Positions 48,846 to 60,180 of a stretch of DNA of 64,000 bases are shown in pieces. This DNA is from Chytridium lagenaria (Eukaryota > Chytridiomycota > Chytridiomycetes > Chytridiales > Chytridiaceae): NCBI GenBank assembly GCA_025449115.1, contig JAHLKC010000023.1, positions 62,001 through 126,000 of the forward strand, given 5' to 3'. Under the pieces are notes generated by a model, which worked only from the letters and a program-made list of their open reading frames with translations, was not told the DNA's origin and did no database searches. Position 1 is the stretch's first letter; each line of letters starts with the position of its first letter. The translations under genes and the position numbers were made by a program.

Positions 48846-49319
48846 ATGACGGACGACACAGAACCCAGAGGCCGTCAACGAGCAGGATCGCGCAAGAATT
48901 CGCATAGAAACGGAGACGATTTCAGAAAGGATGATAACGATACACCAATCTCTCCTGCCCCGAAATCAGCCCGTCGAAGAGCAGCGGAATCCACGGAAAA
49001 CATCAATGCATCTGCGAAATCTCCAATTTCAAGATCTCGGTCGCGTGCAGATAGAACCGGTGAGGTTCGACGAAAAGCATCGAAATCGGAGGGTATAGAG
49101 AGTTCTCAAACGCGTGCGAAATCTGAGGGATTGGAGAGGTCTCAATCTAGGACAAGAGCGGAAGGACTTGAACGCTCTCAGTCAAGGACGAGAAACGCGG
49201 ATGAAACGAACAATACTAGATCGCGCTCTCGAAATAGAGAGGTCGAGGTGAGGCGCGGCAACGACCCGAAAGGTCGGAAGGTGCGGGGAGAAGGCACTCG
49301 GAAAAGAATGGAGGAATAG
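48846..49319 (+). CDS. Arg/Ser-rich repeat ORF, possible cytoplasmic tail of the upstream gene
   Basis: A 157-codon frame of charged, Arg/Ser/Glu-rich sequence. It contains three near copies of a 12-residue unit (AKSEGLERSQSR, TRAEGLERSQSR and a weaker first copy KSEGIESSQTRA). There is no folded domain. The preceding 570 bp also has open Lys/Arg/Ser-rich stretches, so this may be the disordered tail of the type I membrane protein, joined by exons or shifts I could not place. As a separate gene it would be a basic, disordered protein. Confidence 0.4.
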   Translation: MTDDTEPRGRQRAGSRKNSHRNGDDFRKDDNDTPISPAPKSARRRAAESTENINASAKSPISRSRSRADRTGEVRRKASKSEGIESSQTRAKSEGLERSQSRTRAEGLERSQSRTRNADETNNTRSRSRNREVEVRRGNDPKGRKVRGEGTRKRMEE

Positions 49320-49456
49320 ATTCACCAAGACAACCACGGCGGAAATCAGAAAGATCTGATAGCGTTGGTCCACCTAAAAGAGAAGATAGTGGACAGAGGA
49401 GGAGGGAATAATCTGATGTGGATGTTGTTTCCACATTTATTACTTGTATATAATAT

Positions 49457-50076
49457 CTAACCTTCAAGTCGAATCTCTCCCATTTTGTACCAACTTTTTA
49501 CGGGTCCTTCCGTACACCAAACTTCAATTGTACAAATCTCAACCTCAGCTCCGATAATATGGCAAGTCTCTGACTCCCTAATTTCGGCCTGAACGGAAGC
49601 TTTGGTCTCGTTTGTTAAGTCTCCATACACTAAACTCAAGTGAGGCCAATACACAGCCTGGGGTCTCGGAAACACGTCCGCAACCCTCGCATTTAGCTCC
49701 ATGATCTCATTCGTCTCCTCAACTTTCGCCATAATGCACTGGACAAACGTCAAAATAAAAAACAATGAGAAGACTCTACTTGAAAGAACTGATCCTTGAT
49801 GACTATATCTGTAAGATGAACTTTAAACGGCTTAACCGTTTTACAGAGTTTTGTCAGTTTTGCTTCAACTTCATTGTAGGATTCGGTGATTTGTCCGAGA
49901 AGAGTGATGTGAGGTTGCCACTACAACCAGCATTTGTTTATTGCGTTTCTGCATAATCAAACCTTTGGTGTTCCAAGTCGATTACTGTACACGTTCACAA
50001 TATCCACCAGATTCTGGTCGAGTTTTGAGCCTGCTGGCGGTCCAATCCAGAAGGAGAAGCCAGGTGGTGAAGACAT
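49457..50076 (-). CDS. 2H phosphodiesterase (cyclic phosphodiesterase-like)
   Basis: Starts MSSPPGFSFWIGPPAGSKLD at 50076. Two H-x-(S/T) motifs, the hallmark of the 2H superfamily, are present: QPHITLLGQITES and WPHLSLVYGDLTN, about 90 residues apart. Introns lie at about 49962-49920 and 49788-49742 (the second leaves DQFFQ joined to CIMAKVEETN), and a shorter one near 49810 is possible. Total length about 170 residues, as in plant and yeast Cpd1. These enzymes open ADP-ribose 1'',2''-cyclic phosphate made during tRNA splicing. Close 2'-5' RNA ligase-like relatives cannot be excluded. The family's motifs are intact. Confidence 0.82.
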
Positions 50077-50167
50077 GCCTTGGTCAAGATAATTAATTTT
50101 GGAAGAAATGGTTTGGAGAACGAGATCAATAAAAATATAACCCATCAAAATGGACACGCAATGGACA

Positions 50168-51551
50168 TTACTTTGAACTTTTTTTTATCAACGGAAAGGA
50201 TGGCAGAATCGGCATTGAAACCCCATCCTCAAACAATGTGGCTTCAATAACTTTCGCTATCGTCTCATCTTTGAGAGTAACAAACGAAATAGCCTCCCCA
50301 CTCTTCTCAAACCGAGCACACCGCCCAACCCGATGCAAGTAAATTTCTACGGTATTCGGAAAATCAAACGACACCACCACATCCAAGTCCTTGAAATCAA
50401 TGCCCCTTGCCATTATATCCGTCGCGATCAAAACCGAGACTCTTTGCATGGTATTCTCGGTTAAAAATGGTATGAGAGCCAATCTCCGTTCATCCTGCTC
50501 CATATCCCCGTGAACACTTGAAACCATCACCGTTTCCCCAAACTCATCCTCAAGGCATTCACGCAGCATTTCAAGTCTCCTATCGGATCTGCAAAATACG
50601 AGAACACGAGCCGTATCAAGAGACTTCACAAGTTTCGTGAGTGCGCGTAATTTTAGTTCAAATTCAGTTTGGGCGTTAAGCTTTTCGGATGACACGCGGA
50701 TGAAAGTTTGACGAAGCCGAGCAGAGAAGCGATGATGGGTTTCAGTTGAAATGACTTTCAGGTCGGGGAACAGACGGTTGAGAGTGTGGATCATGGGGTC
50801 TGACTTTCCATGGGTTTTCGTGGTGGGGAATGTTGCTCCTGCAAACACAAATTGGCGTTTCGGTTCAGTGCCGAGATCTCGTTGCAACTTTTTCAATAGG
50901 CCTAACCCGTCATTGCTTAGCGTTGCATCGGCTTCATCGAATACAATGCATTCGGTTCGCTGAAGAAAGGATGAGAGGGTTTTTTTGTTCTTAAAGCCTG
51001 ATAAACAATGCGTTGGGGTTGATACAATGATATCCGGGTGTCGAAACCGATTAACAGGTACACCCATAGGGGGAGGAAAAGTGACAGCCGTTAGCCCTGA
51101 TAAGGGGTCTCTGGGAGCGCTAGTTTTCGAAACACTCCAATAAGCTGAATACAAAGCTCCCTATTTAAAGTGAACAATAGAGCTCTTGGTGATAGAGGGT
51201 GACATCTTGAGTCAGGAACATTAGCGGAGCTTGATGAAAGTTTTGTGAGAAGTGGGAGGAGATAAGCTGAAGGGTTGTGTTAGAAGCTGCTGAAATGTAT
51301 TGTGACGAACCAAGGGTTTTGCCTGAGCCTGTTTCTGCAGCTATTAAGCAGTCGGAGCCGCAAAGGATGGGATGGAATGCCTGGGGATGGTCAGAGAGAA
51401 ATTTTGGGAGGAGTTTACTGTCCGCTGGATATGGCTGGGAGTGAGGAATCCTTGGGATCGAAGGGCTTGAGAAATGGGTGTTGGCCAAAAAGTCATTTAT
51501 AGCGAGGGATTGTCCACGTTCTCCTACATTAACTTTCATCAGGCGTGCCAT
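50168..51551 (-). CDS. DEAD-box RNA helicase, possibly mitochondrial
   Basis: N-terminal exon 51551-51165 carries a Q-motif region (FHPILCGSD) and motif I AAETGSGKT. After a one-base shift at about 51160-51290 comes the intact block 51154-50168: Ib-type VSTPTHCL, motif II CIVFDEADATLS, motif III as AGAT, motif IV VLVFCRSDRR, motif V ATDIMARGIDF and motif VI YLHRVGRCAR. The usual SAT in motif III is AGAT and HRIGR is HRVGR. Length about 460 residues with little extension, near DDX28/Mrh4-type helicases that assemble the mitochondrial ribosome. The N-terminus (MARLMKVNVGERGQ) is only weakly presequence-like. Confidence 0.88.
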
Positions 51552-52221
51552 AAATCATAAATCAACGCGACCGAGTACCGAATGGATTCAGGTGTATATC
51601 CCATTGTAATAAACAGCACAGGAGTATCGAAATGCCAGAGCATATAATACAACCGCGGAAAGCAGCAAAATGACGAGCTACTGAACAAATGAATAGCCGT
51701 ATCTGTATTTGCTGGAAGTACTTTACGAGTTTCCTTTTTGTTTTCTTTTGTTTTGCTTTCTGTTTTGCTTTTGTTTGTTTTTTGGTAGTGTTTCCTAACC
51801 CTGGTAAAGATGTGAGAAGTGTCTGTATATGCGAACGATTCCTTCTTTTTCATTATTTTTTCAAGTATGTGTTCAGCAACTATTAAATCCGTTAAATATT
51901 ATTCTTCTTAGATCATTGAACTTGCTTCGTCAACTTCTGCATGGCAGTTTGAACTTTCCCTCGGACTTTACTGACAAAAGAAAGTTCATACATTCGAAAT
52001 TATTGATTGATATTATATGCCATAACGGAGACGTTAAGGGCACCCAGATAGCGTAATAAACACAGGATTACGGAAATCTAGAAGAAAACGCTTTACGTTT
52101 AATAAAATATCCTCGACCCCATTCCCTCACGCTTACAAAAAAGCTGTTTTAGATAATTAAAAAGGACCAGCAGAACAGAAGCCCAGCACGCAAAATAAGT
52201 ATTGATAGAATAGATTTAAAT
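51552..52221. other. Intergenic, T-rich
   Basis: About 670 bp between the helicase start and the 3' end of the first F-box gene. A TTTTG-rich stretch lies at 51720-51790. No gene seen. Confidence 0.4.
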
Positions 52222-54103
52222 CTACTTAAGAAATTGATAGGGACGACAACATCCGTCCTCTATACATATATCCTTAACCTCCCCCAAATGTTTACGATGT
52301 TTAATAACAAAGTCAAGCCGTCTAAGCCCATTCTGCTTTCTCGTGTTGCGCACATTCTGCATGCACTCCACCTCTGAAGCAGTGATCCCGATATGGTAAA
52401 GATGAAACGACTCGAGATATTTACTCGCCGACAGCATTTTCTCCAAGGCAGGGTATGTACATCGAATGTGATCGTGTGCCGGTTTATTTGCGCTGTCGGT
52501 ATAGTTGAACCCCGGATCGTCCTCATCGCCAAAACCGGATATCGTTAAATGTTTTATGCTCTTAAGTTGTCTTCCTGCCATCCAGTCAAAGAATTCTTCT
52601 AAAAATATGTAGAACAACCTCCAAGTTGATTTCAAGAGATTCTATGGCGGTCTGGCGTTTCAAAAATGTCTGAAACTCCACCGATAAGTCGTTTGGCTTT
52701 AAGGATAATTCAGTGATGGGTCTTTCCGGTAACCTTTGGGAAAGAAGCACCTCAATCTTGGACAACTCCCCTGGCGAAATGTGAAAGGGGAGCCCCAGTG
52801 CTGACAGACTTGGTTGTAAGATGATGTTTGACAAAAATTCCTGCTTGATGCTGTCATCTTCCGGATCATACCATTTGTTATCGAGAAAAGCTCTTTCAAA
52901 TTCACACACTTCGACACGTACTTCCCAAAATGAAGGAAGCTTGATCCAGACATAATGGTGTGAATATTAATGCTCTTGATGGTCGAGCTTGGAGTCATAT
53001 TATCGAGAATCGGGTTTAATTTAGACGTTGATAGGGTTCAGGGTGGTAGGGATGCCTGCTGCCAGCGGTACGTAAAACTTTGGAGAGAGTTCCCGCCTCC
53101 AAGGAGACGGAAAAATTCAAGCTCATGTCTCTTTCCCGTCCCAATCCCAACACTCACTTCAAGAGACTCAATATGATTTAGAGCCCCTGATACCACAGTT
53201 GCCGTCAGTGCAGTCCACACAGCTTATCCGAGGAATTTAGATTAAAGACTCGAAGATGACGTAGGTTTTGAAGGTGCTCAAAAGCTGGCGCCATTGTAAT
53301 GAAGCCCAAAAGAGTCACGTTCAGCGTATCAAGTCTCTTAAAGTCATAAAAGTAGGCGTTTGCTTTGGCTTCTGTGACATCTTGTGATTCTGCTTCTCTG
53401 TGGAGAAACAACTCTAAAGACTTTACTCGATTCTGCTTTGAAGAAACAAGAGAAAGCAAAGGTTTAATATTTGATGTTGCGGCACTCGCGTAGACCATTA
53501 GGTTTCCTGTAAGCTGGTTTAATGTCAGACTTTCCAGCATCACTTCCAAGACTGTGGTTGGGAATTCTTTTCAAGAGACCATGCTTGATTTTCACTCCTC
53601 TGAGTTCGGCAAGGCCTCCAATTACCCTTGCGAGCTCTAGTCTCCCACCAGACTGCCACCAATTCTCACTGTGCTGACAGGCTTATCTCAAGGTATCGGA
53701 GACTGGGCACATCTGAAGAACTTCTATAAAAAATGAGCCAAGCCTCCATTCTCTTGTCTGGATTATTCCAATCAGCCAAATATAACCATTTTTCATGCAA
53801 CGTAAGCCGTTGCAGTTTAGGTCCCACCAACCAGGAGCTCTCGTAGCTCGCCCATCATTTCATTTCCTTGCTTGTATATAATGATCTCACGAATATGAAT
53901 GCTGCATCAGGTGAGGTCTTGAAGAGTTCGAGCACTTTTTTAATAATGTCGTCCTCCTGGATGTCGATGGTTCGGAAGACCACTGAAAGGAAGATATGAC
54001 GGAGGTGTTTGTTGACAAGTGAGATGCTAAGAATATCCGAGTCGCTCAGCAAAGGGGCGAAAACACTCGATCAGCATTCTGGCGGGACAGTTTGAAGGGA
54101 CAT
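52222..54103 (-). CDS. F-box protein with leucine-rich region, frame-disrupted
   Basis: The N-terminus, from ATG 54103, reads MSLQTVPPECLIECF and DSDILSISLVNKHLRHIFLS, then VVFRTIDI, an F-box of typical layout. Downstream are irregular leucine-rich stretches with alternating strands and helices (VMLESLTLNQLTGNLMVYAS; NRVKSLELFLHREAE; LQNLRHLRVFNLNSSDKLC; LSALGLPFHISPGELSK; LKSIKHLTISGFGDEDDPGF). F-box proteins recruit substrates to SCF ubiquitin ligases through Skp1. Three shifts interrupt the F-box itself and more follow (about 53830-53560). This may be sequence error, or true decay, since F-box genes turn over quickly. A similar gene lies just upstream. Confidence 0.55.
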
Positions 54104-54307
54104 TATGTCAAGATCTGAGTCAAGAGGTAAGGTGGTGTTCAAGTCTGCTCTTCCCTACGATGAACAGCAACACGACGGTATGCCCAACTTTTAAGTTGGC
54201 TGCTTGTTCAGTTGTTTAAAAAAAATTGGTTTTGTAAAAACAGGATTCAGGCCGAGGAACCATTTGAAACTGTGAAGAAAAAGAAATCTGCACGTCGAAC
54301 TGAGTAT

Positions 54308-55300
54308 CTACGAGACGATTAACCTCTTCTCGACATCAAGATGACTGTCGACACATCCCATGGCCAAATCCCTAGCGCATTTTCCGAAATTCTTCCTATG
54401 CTTCCACAGCTTCTGAAACGGCAACTTTGCCAGCTTCCTTATGTCCCATTTATCGTACACCACCATCAAATCGCACCCATCAACCGCGTCACCCCTGGCC
54501 CGGCGAACCCGCTTAAGAAGCTTTATTTCTGAAAGACCCATCGTAACACCCACCATCCATATACGCTTTAGCGTGGCGTGCTTGGTGGCCAAGCGGAGCA
54601 GGACGTCATGCCAGGATTGAAGATATCCAGATTGCCCATGCCTTGGTTGGGGTATGTCCCATCCAGAAGAGACATAATAGACGGGGCAGGCGTAGTTCAC
54701 TATGTCGGTTTCTTTTTGATAGTGGCATGGTATAAAGGTGCATACCCCCCATGATCGAGCTATGACGAGGGTTTGAATTTGAGGCGGTGACTTCGGACCA
54801 AGTAAAACATCTAATACCGGCCGAAAGGTGCAATACCCGTTTTCAGATGAAGGATGGCTAGTTCTAACTTCCGTAGAGAATTCAAAGCGTGAATCCAGAT
54901 GGAGAAGAGCGGGTAATAATGGTAGAACCCTTGAAAGGTTTTCAAAAAACTGGCGATGTTGCCCCATACTTGCTCATTTTCATTTCGACTAGCATCATTA
55001 GCTGCAAAAAGCCCCTGTTTGGGAAGCACTACACTGCGGACACCAAAGAGGGCGGAAGGGTTTGATTCAAAAGCAAAAGAAAGCGCGATATGGATGTCTT
55101 TGTGAAGTCAACGTATTTGAGAACGATGGGAAGGAGGACTACACGAAGACGTGGATGAACATGGCACAAATTGAAGAGGGTGTTGAACGAAAGGTGCGGG
55201 ACGAGGGAAGTGATGAGAGTCTCTATTGGGAGAGTGTGGACGTTGGATGGTATTTTTTGATCGGACGAAGATTTTGGAATGCGAAGTTTTGTAACAAGAC
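54308..55300 (-). CDS. Second F-box protein
   Basis: The F-box reads VHTLPIETLITSLVPHLSFN, then TLFNLCHVHPRLRVVLLPIV and LKYVDFTK (about 55250-55110). After a shift near 55030 the body continues with HALNSLRKLELAILHLKTGI and the long frame 54967-54308 (LRLATKHATLKRIWMVGVTM). It resembles the neighbouring F-box gene in layout, not closely in sequence, so the pair may be an old tandem duplication. The start codon upstream of the F-box is not identified. Substrates are unknown. Confidence 0.55.
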
Positions 55301-55450
55301 GCCAACAAAAATCAAGATAAAGTTCAAGCTTTTACTGATTACATACATACAGCATGTTAAAGGGGTGTAGTAGATAAAATAGGTATAACTAAAAATGAAA
55401 TAGAGAATTGAATGATACATGACCGAAACAAATGAAAAGAATGAATGCGT

Positions 55451-57511
55451 TCAAGGCGCCTTCTGCGGATATTGCTTGTCCCCACTTTCCAATAGCGACA
55501 CCTTCTCCATCTCCCCCTTCCCTTCATCCTGTTTCGCCTCCACATATCCGCCTCTCCTCTTCCGTCTATAGAACAAATAAGTCTGCACTCCAATTCCAAC
55601 CCCAGCCGCTACGAAGAACCCGCCAATCATTGCAAACAACTTTGGCGACGTCTCAAACGTCCCTTTCCCAAGGAACGTCATCGTGGCATCCCTAAATCCG
55701 ACTTTGGCAAATCCATCAATTCCTAAAACGACCGCATAGGCACCTGGGATGGCTGTTGCGACAATGTACAGGGATTTTTCAAAGAAAAAGACAAGAACGG
55801 CAAAGCCGAGACACATGCCGACTATGAAGACGACACGGCCCGCACCTTGGGAGATGGAGCCTGAGACAAAAGAGAGGATGACGGCGGAGAGAACGAAACC
55901 GAGGATGGCGCCGAGGGCGAATAGACCGAGTTTCCAAATGCAAAGGAAGATAAAACCGCCGATTAAGCCTTTATCGAATAAAAAATATTAGAATGCGCAA
56001 ATTGATGGTTCTTTCGCGGGGACTGGAATTACCTGCAACACCACAAATACCAAAGAAAGCACCGGTGCTGATGGAAGTGCCACCGTTCTGAACAAGGTTC
56101 ATGACGGCGATAGCCGCGAGGACTAGAGAAAACATTTAGAAATGATTTTTTTAAACAAATCATGATCATAATGCGAGGATGAACCTACCAAATAAGAAAA
56201 ATCCTACAGTAAAAGTATGTTAGTTATTTTTTCAGTCCAACAAGGTAAACAAAAGAAGCTGAAATATTCTTACCAGAAACGAAAATAGCTGGTTTGAAAA
56301 TCAAGAACCCGACAAACAAGAATACAAATCCAACAACCATAAATATCACACTTCCGAGGACGTTGAAAGCGGCTTTAGTTTCCTCTATGGAAGTAATCAG
56401 CACAATGGTCGCGTGGTAATTTGCTAACCTGATTCCGGCGCAGTGCTATTCCCACCAACAGTATTGTTAACCCCAACGGAATTGACGAAAGTTCCGTTCC
56501 CAGCAGCAGTAACCCTCCCATTTCGGTGGTTCCGATGTGTCGATCCCGTTGCAGAAGTGTCGTTCACAGTCGCGGCCTTAAGTGTTCCAGCTGCCTTCTC
56601 AACATGTTTTTTTCTGTGAGACTTTTTCTTTTCACTACTTGGGCTAGGCTTGGCTTCGTTCTCTGCCGAGTCGACATTTTTAGAAGTTTTGCGGTGAGGT
56701 TTAACGACTTTTGAATCTGTAGCCGTTTTCTTGTCGTCTTTTACTGCAATGACGGTGGGAGATTCATCCGAATCGTCGTCCTTAACGGCGTCTTTCACAA
56801 TGGGCTTTGACTCGCCCTTCGCGGTTTTCTTCCCGTCCTTCTTCCCGTCCTTCTGCTTGTTCGACGCTTCATCCACAACGTCGTCCTTTTTCGACTCAAC
56901 GTCGTTGGTCTCCTTTTTGGACTCAACCTTCTGGTCCTCCTTGTCCTCCTTTTCAGAATCAACGTCTTTAAGCTCCGTCTTCTTGCGGTGACGCTTCGGT
57001 GTTTTTTCGTCTTTAACCAGCCCTTTGTCCTCCTTCTTTGGCGGCGTGATTGCATCCTTTAAACCATCATTCTCAGCATCCTCTTTCTCAGATGCCTGCT
57101 TAACCGAAATTAAGGCATTTCCCTTGATATGCTGCGACCTTAAAGGGTCCCGGCGTTGCAGGTGTGTTTCGTCCTTTGTAAGAAGTCATTCATTATGAAA
57201 TAATTCAAGCAACCTACCTGAATGTATGCATCGCCTCCTTCTTCTTCATCCGCCGTCAAGACCTCTTGACGCACCATAACGTCCGTTGAAGCTTCCACTG
57301 AATCCAATGACCGTCTCACAACCTTTCCACTGAACAAGACCGGTGCGTTGACAGAAAACCCCCAATGAAAGAGAGCAGGCCTCATGCCCATGACAGGAGG
57401 TCTCCGAATCCTCTTGTGCTTCTTGGCTTCACATCCTGCAGTGAAGAAGGAGACGAGCAGGAGGGTAACGAGGAGGAGGCTGATAAGCCAGGGTTTGAGG
57501 AACGACCTCAT
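55451..57511 (-). CDS. TMEM198/DUF4203-like membrane protein with Lys/Glu-rich lumenal domain (copy A)
   Basis: Signal peptide MRSFLKPWLISLLLVTLLLV ending in CEAKKHK. A short segment with LFHWGFSVNAPVLFSGK is followed by a long, highly charged region (KKDGKKDGKKTAKGESKPIV and many KE/KD repeats, about 57100-56450) with Asn-x-Ser/Thr sites. Then come about seven hydrophobic helices spread over short exons, with the family-like VGFVFLFVGFLIFKPAIFVSG, GLIGGFIFLCIWKLGLFALG and ATAIPGAYAVVLGIDGFAKV, and a Lys/Arg-rich tail. The membrane part matches the DUF4203/TMEM198 fold. The charged lumenal domain suggests ion or wall-polymer binding, unproven. Paralogue of the gene 300 bp upstream. Confidence 0.78.
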
Positions 57512-57818
57512 CCCTCTTTGCAGTGATGGTGATGGCTGAGACGAGGTTTTTTTGGGTTCACTTTGAAGGATGGAAATGTGTCTGCATGATAGGGATTGTC
57601 AAACAGGGTTTTTGTTGCCTTTCATTAATAAATGACAAACGTGATATAGGTAAATGGACAAACTTCTCTATTCTTTGTTCCATTTAATACAGGAAACTTC
57701 TGCACAAAAACAAAAACAGCTATGTAGATAGAAAAACATACAAAAAAGCAATAACGATGATGAATGAGTGAGTGAGGGGGTAAACAGTATAAAAAACTTA
57801 AAGAAACACAGCGATTAA
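57512..57818. other. Spacer between the tandem paralogues
   Basis: About 307 bp holding the 3' UTR of copy B and the promoter of copy A. No other feature. Confidence 0.4.
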
Positions 57819-59388
57819 TTAGTTCTTTCCACGCATCTGGTCTCTCTCAAGGAGACCCTTATGATGACCAGACTTCTTCCCAGACCTAAACTGGAACACA
57901 ATTCCAATGAGCGACAACAGCAAGAACGCTGCAATCATCACCCAAACTTTCGGGGTGACTTCATAGTTGTTATTTCCAGAGAGGAACGACTGAGAGGCAT
58001 TTGCGAATCCAACCCTCGCAAAGAGATCCACGCCGAGAATGACAGCGTAGGATCCGGGTATAGCCGTTCCAAGTATAAGGAGCGGTCTTTCGAGGAAGTA
58101 GATGGTGAAACCGAATATGAGAACCATGATGACGATGAAGATGGTTCGACCGACGCCTGAGAGGAGACCGCCGGATGCGAAAGAGAGAATAAAGGTTGCG
58201 AGAACAAAGCCGAGAACGGCACCGACAGCGAACATGCCGAGTTTCCAGAAACACATGAACATCAAACCACCAACGAGACCTACAATATTTAGATGATGGC
58301 GCACGAGTAGAGCTTACCGGCTGCAATGCAGACAATAAAGTAAACAAGATCACGGCTTTCTCCACCGATCAGTTTTTGTGTTTTGTATTCAACTAAAATA
58401 AAGAAGTCAGCATAACGAAGAAAAACATATTTGAAATAAACAAATGTGACTCACTTCCTTGCATCGCGATGAAAGCAAGAATACCTAAATATGATCGATT
58501 AAGTAAATAACATTAAGAGAGGGAAAATTATTCATTACCCATTAAGTAGAAGCCTATTTTATAAAGGTGAAAGTTAAAACCTTGCATATTTTCAAACGAA
58601 AACAACAATCACATCCAAACAAAAAGTAATCTTACCGGAAATGAACAACACAGGCTTGAAGACATGATGTCCCCAGAAGACCAGAACGAAGCCGGTGATT
58701 ATAAAAATTACAGCAGCAATCTACAAAAGAAATGAGCATTTGTTGCAATTTTAGAATGAGTATCTAACCCCAGAATATGCTGTAAGCTTTCCAATTTCTA
58801 TTAAAAGTTGAGTTAGGTTTTAATAAAATGCCATATATACCAGTGGTAGTTCCATTAAATGTTCCAGTTAGAGTAGGCGCTTCCGTTGCAACGGGAACTA
58901 AAGCCTTGTTGTTGGTTCCCGTCGGTGAATCGTCGTCATCAACTTTCAAACTCTCGTCCTTTGAAGTTGCTGAAACTTTGCTCGCCACAAGCTCAAGGCT
59001 ATCATCTTTGCTCGCCACAAGCTCAAGGCTATCATCTTTGGAGGATGAAGTTCCAGCCTTACTAGCGGTTGACATCCTTGCGGCCGACTTTTCCTTTAAC
59101 GCGGCTCCAACATGCCTTGTAAATCCCCAGTGTGAAAGTCCAGGATTCCTCTCCAAAGCTACTCGGGTTGAACTCTTCTTTGGAGTTTCTAATACGTCAT
59201 CCGTATCTGCAGAGATTGACTGGTCACTTGTTTTTTTCACTTGCGGCCCTGCTGAAAGTAGGTGATGCATTGACGGATGCGATGAGGGAGCTCCCCAAGA
59301 GGACGGCCAGGGCCAGAAGAGCAAATACGGAGATCCATGGCTTGTTTCCTGATGCCTTGCGGCGACACCCTTTGACGGATGCCTTCAT
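57819..59388 (-). CDS. TMEM198/DUF4203-like membrane protein (copy B)
   Basis: Starts MKASVKGCRRKASGNKPWIS and a signal helix (VFALLALAVLLGSSLIAS). The frame then breaks in an A7 run (plus T7, 59231-59237), which a one-base change repairs. The ectodomain has GLSHWGFTRHVGAALKEKSA (compare LFHWGF in copy A), then Ser/Asp repeats including the perfect 30-bp repeat at 58981-59040. Membrane exons give VFIITGFVLVFWGHHVF-type helices, LVGGLMFMCFWKLGMFAVGA, FLERPLLILGTAIPGSYAVI and a basic tail. The membrane half matches copy A helix by helix; the ectodomains have diverged strongly. Exons of 20-40 nt (ILAFIAMQG) occur around 58480-58560. Confidence 0.78.
58981..59040. repeat. Perfect 30-bp tandem repeat, two copies
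   Basis: ctcgccacaagctcaaggct plus atcatctttg occurs twice back to back. On the minus strand each copy encodes SKDDSLELVA within the copy B ectodomain. Being a multiple of three, gain or loss keeps the frame. Confidence 0.95.
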
Positions 59389-60180
59389 AGTGATGGATGG
59401 ATATGAGAGATTTGGATTTCAGTTCCAAAAAGTAAATAGTGGCTGGGTGCAGTGGTCAATTTATTGAAAAATTGTGTCTTCTTATCCGCCTAACCAAGAA
59501 GACCTTTACCATTTGCATGCATGCCATCCCAGAGGGTATCCAGTACTAGGTATCTGATTGACAGCCAGGCTCGCTTGATAGATCAGAAACAGTAAACTTG
59601 ACCTAACATTATGCGGCAGCGTTAAAGTGAGACTTCATATCACTCTACTATCCCCTCATTAAATGTGAGTACAGCCTTATTGAATAAAGTATGAGGACAG
59701 GCATCAGAGTTATACGAGAGGCCATTATTCTTTCTCCATTTCCACTTGCTCGAGGCTTCAAGGTGTAAATAAATAAATATTTTTTCGATCAAATAAATCA
59801 CCAAAAGAATTGAGATGCCAAGGTCTGGCTTTGGGCCAATGGTACTTGGTGATTACATATGGCTGAGCAGTCCAACAACAACAGCAACAACGAAACGACA
59901 GCAGCAAAAACTATAAACTCCTCAGCGCATCTTCTTCAATCGCAAAAGGCATTGATGACGGGCAAACGTTTTTCTTTACGTAAAACATTGCAACGTCCAA
60001 CATGAAAACGAGCAGCTTTGTGTTGGCGTTCGTCGCCTAAGTGATGATTGATGGCTTGACTTTCCTTACCCAAATTCTCTGAACGAACTGAAGTGGGACA
60101 CAAACGTATTTTTTCACTCGGCTTTTGCTCACACAACTTTTTTGCAATCCATCATCAAAGAGGGAAAGAAAGAAGGACGA
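59389..60180. other. Divergent intergenic region
   Basis: About 790 bp between copy B (minus) and the SH3-septin gene (plus). It must hold both promoters. I see AT-rich stretches (ataaataaatattttttcg at about 59768) and no gene. Confidence 0.4.

Noticed and set aside
59930..60140. A minus-strand 66-codon ORF in the divergent promoter before the SH3-septin gene.
   Set aside because: No domain, no codon pattern and no splice sites to support it.
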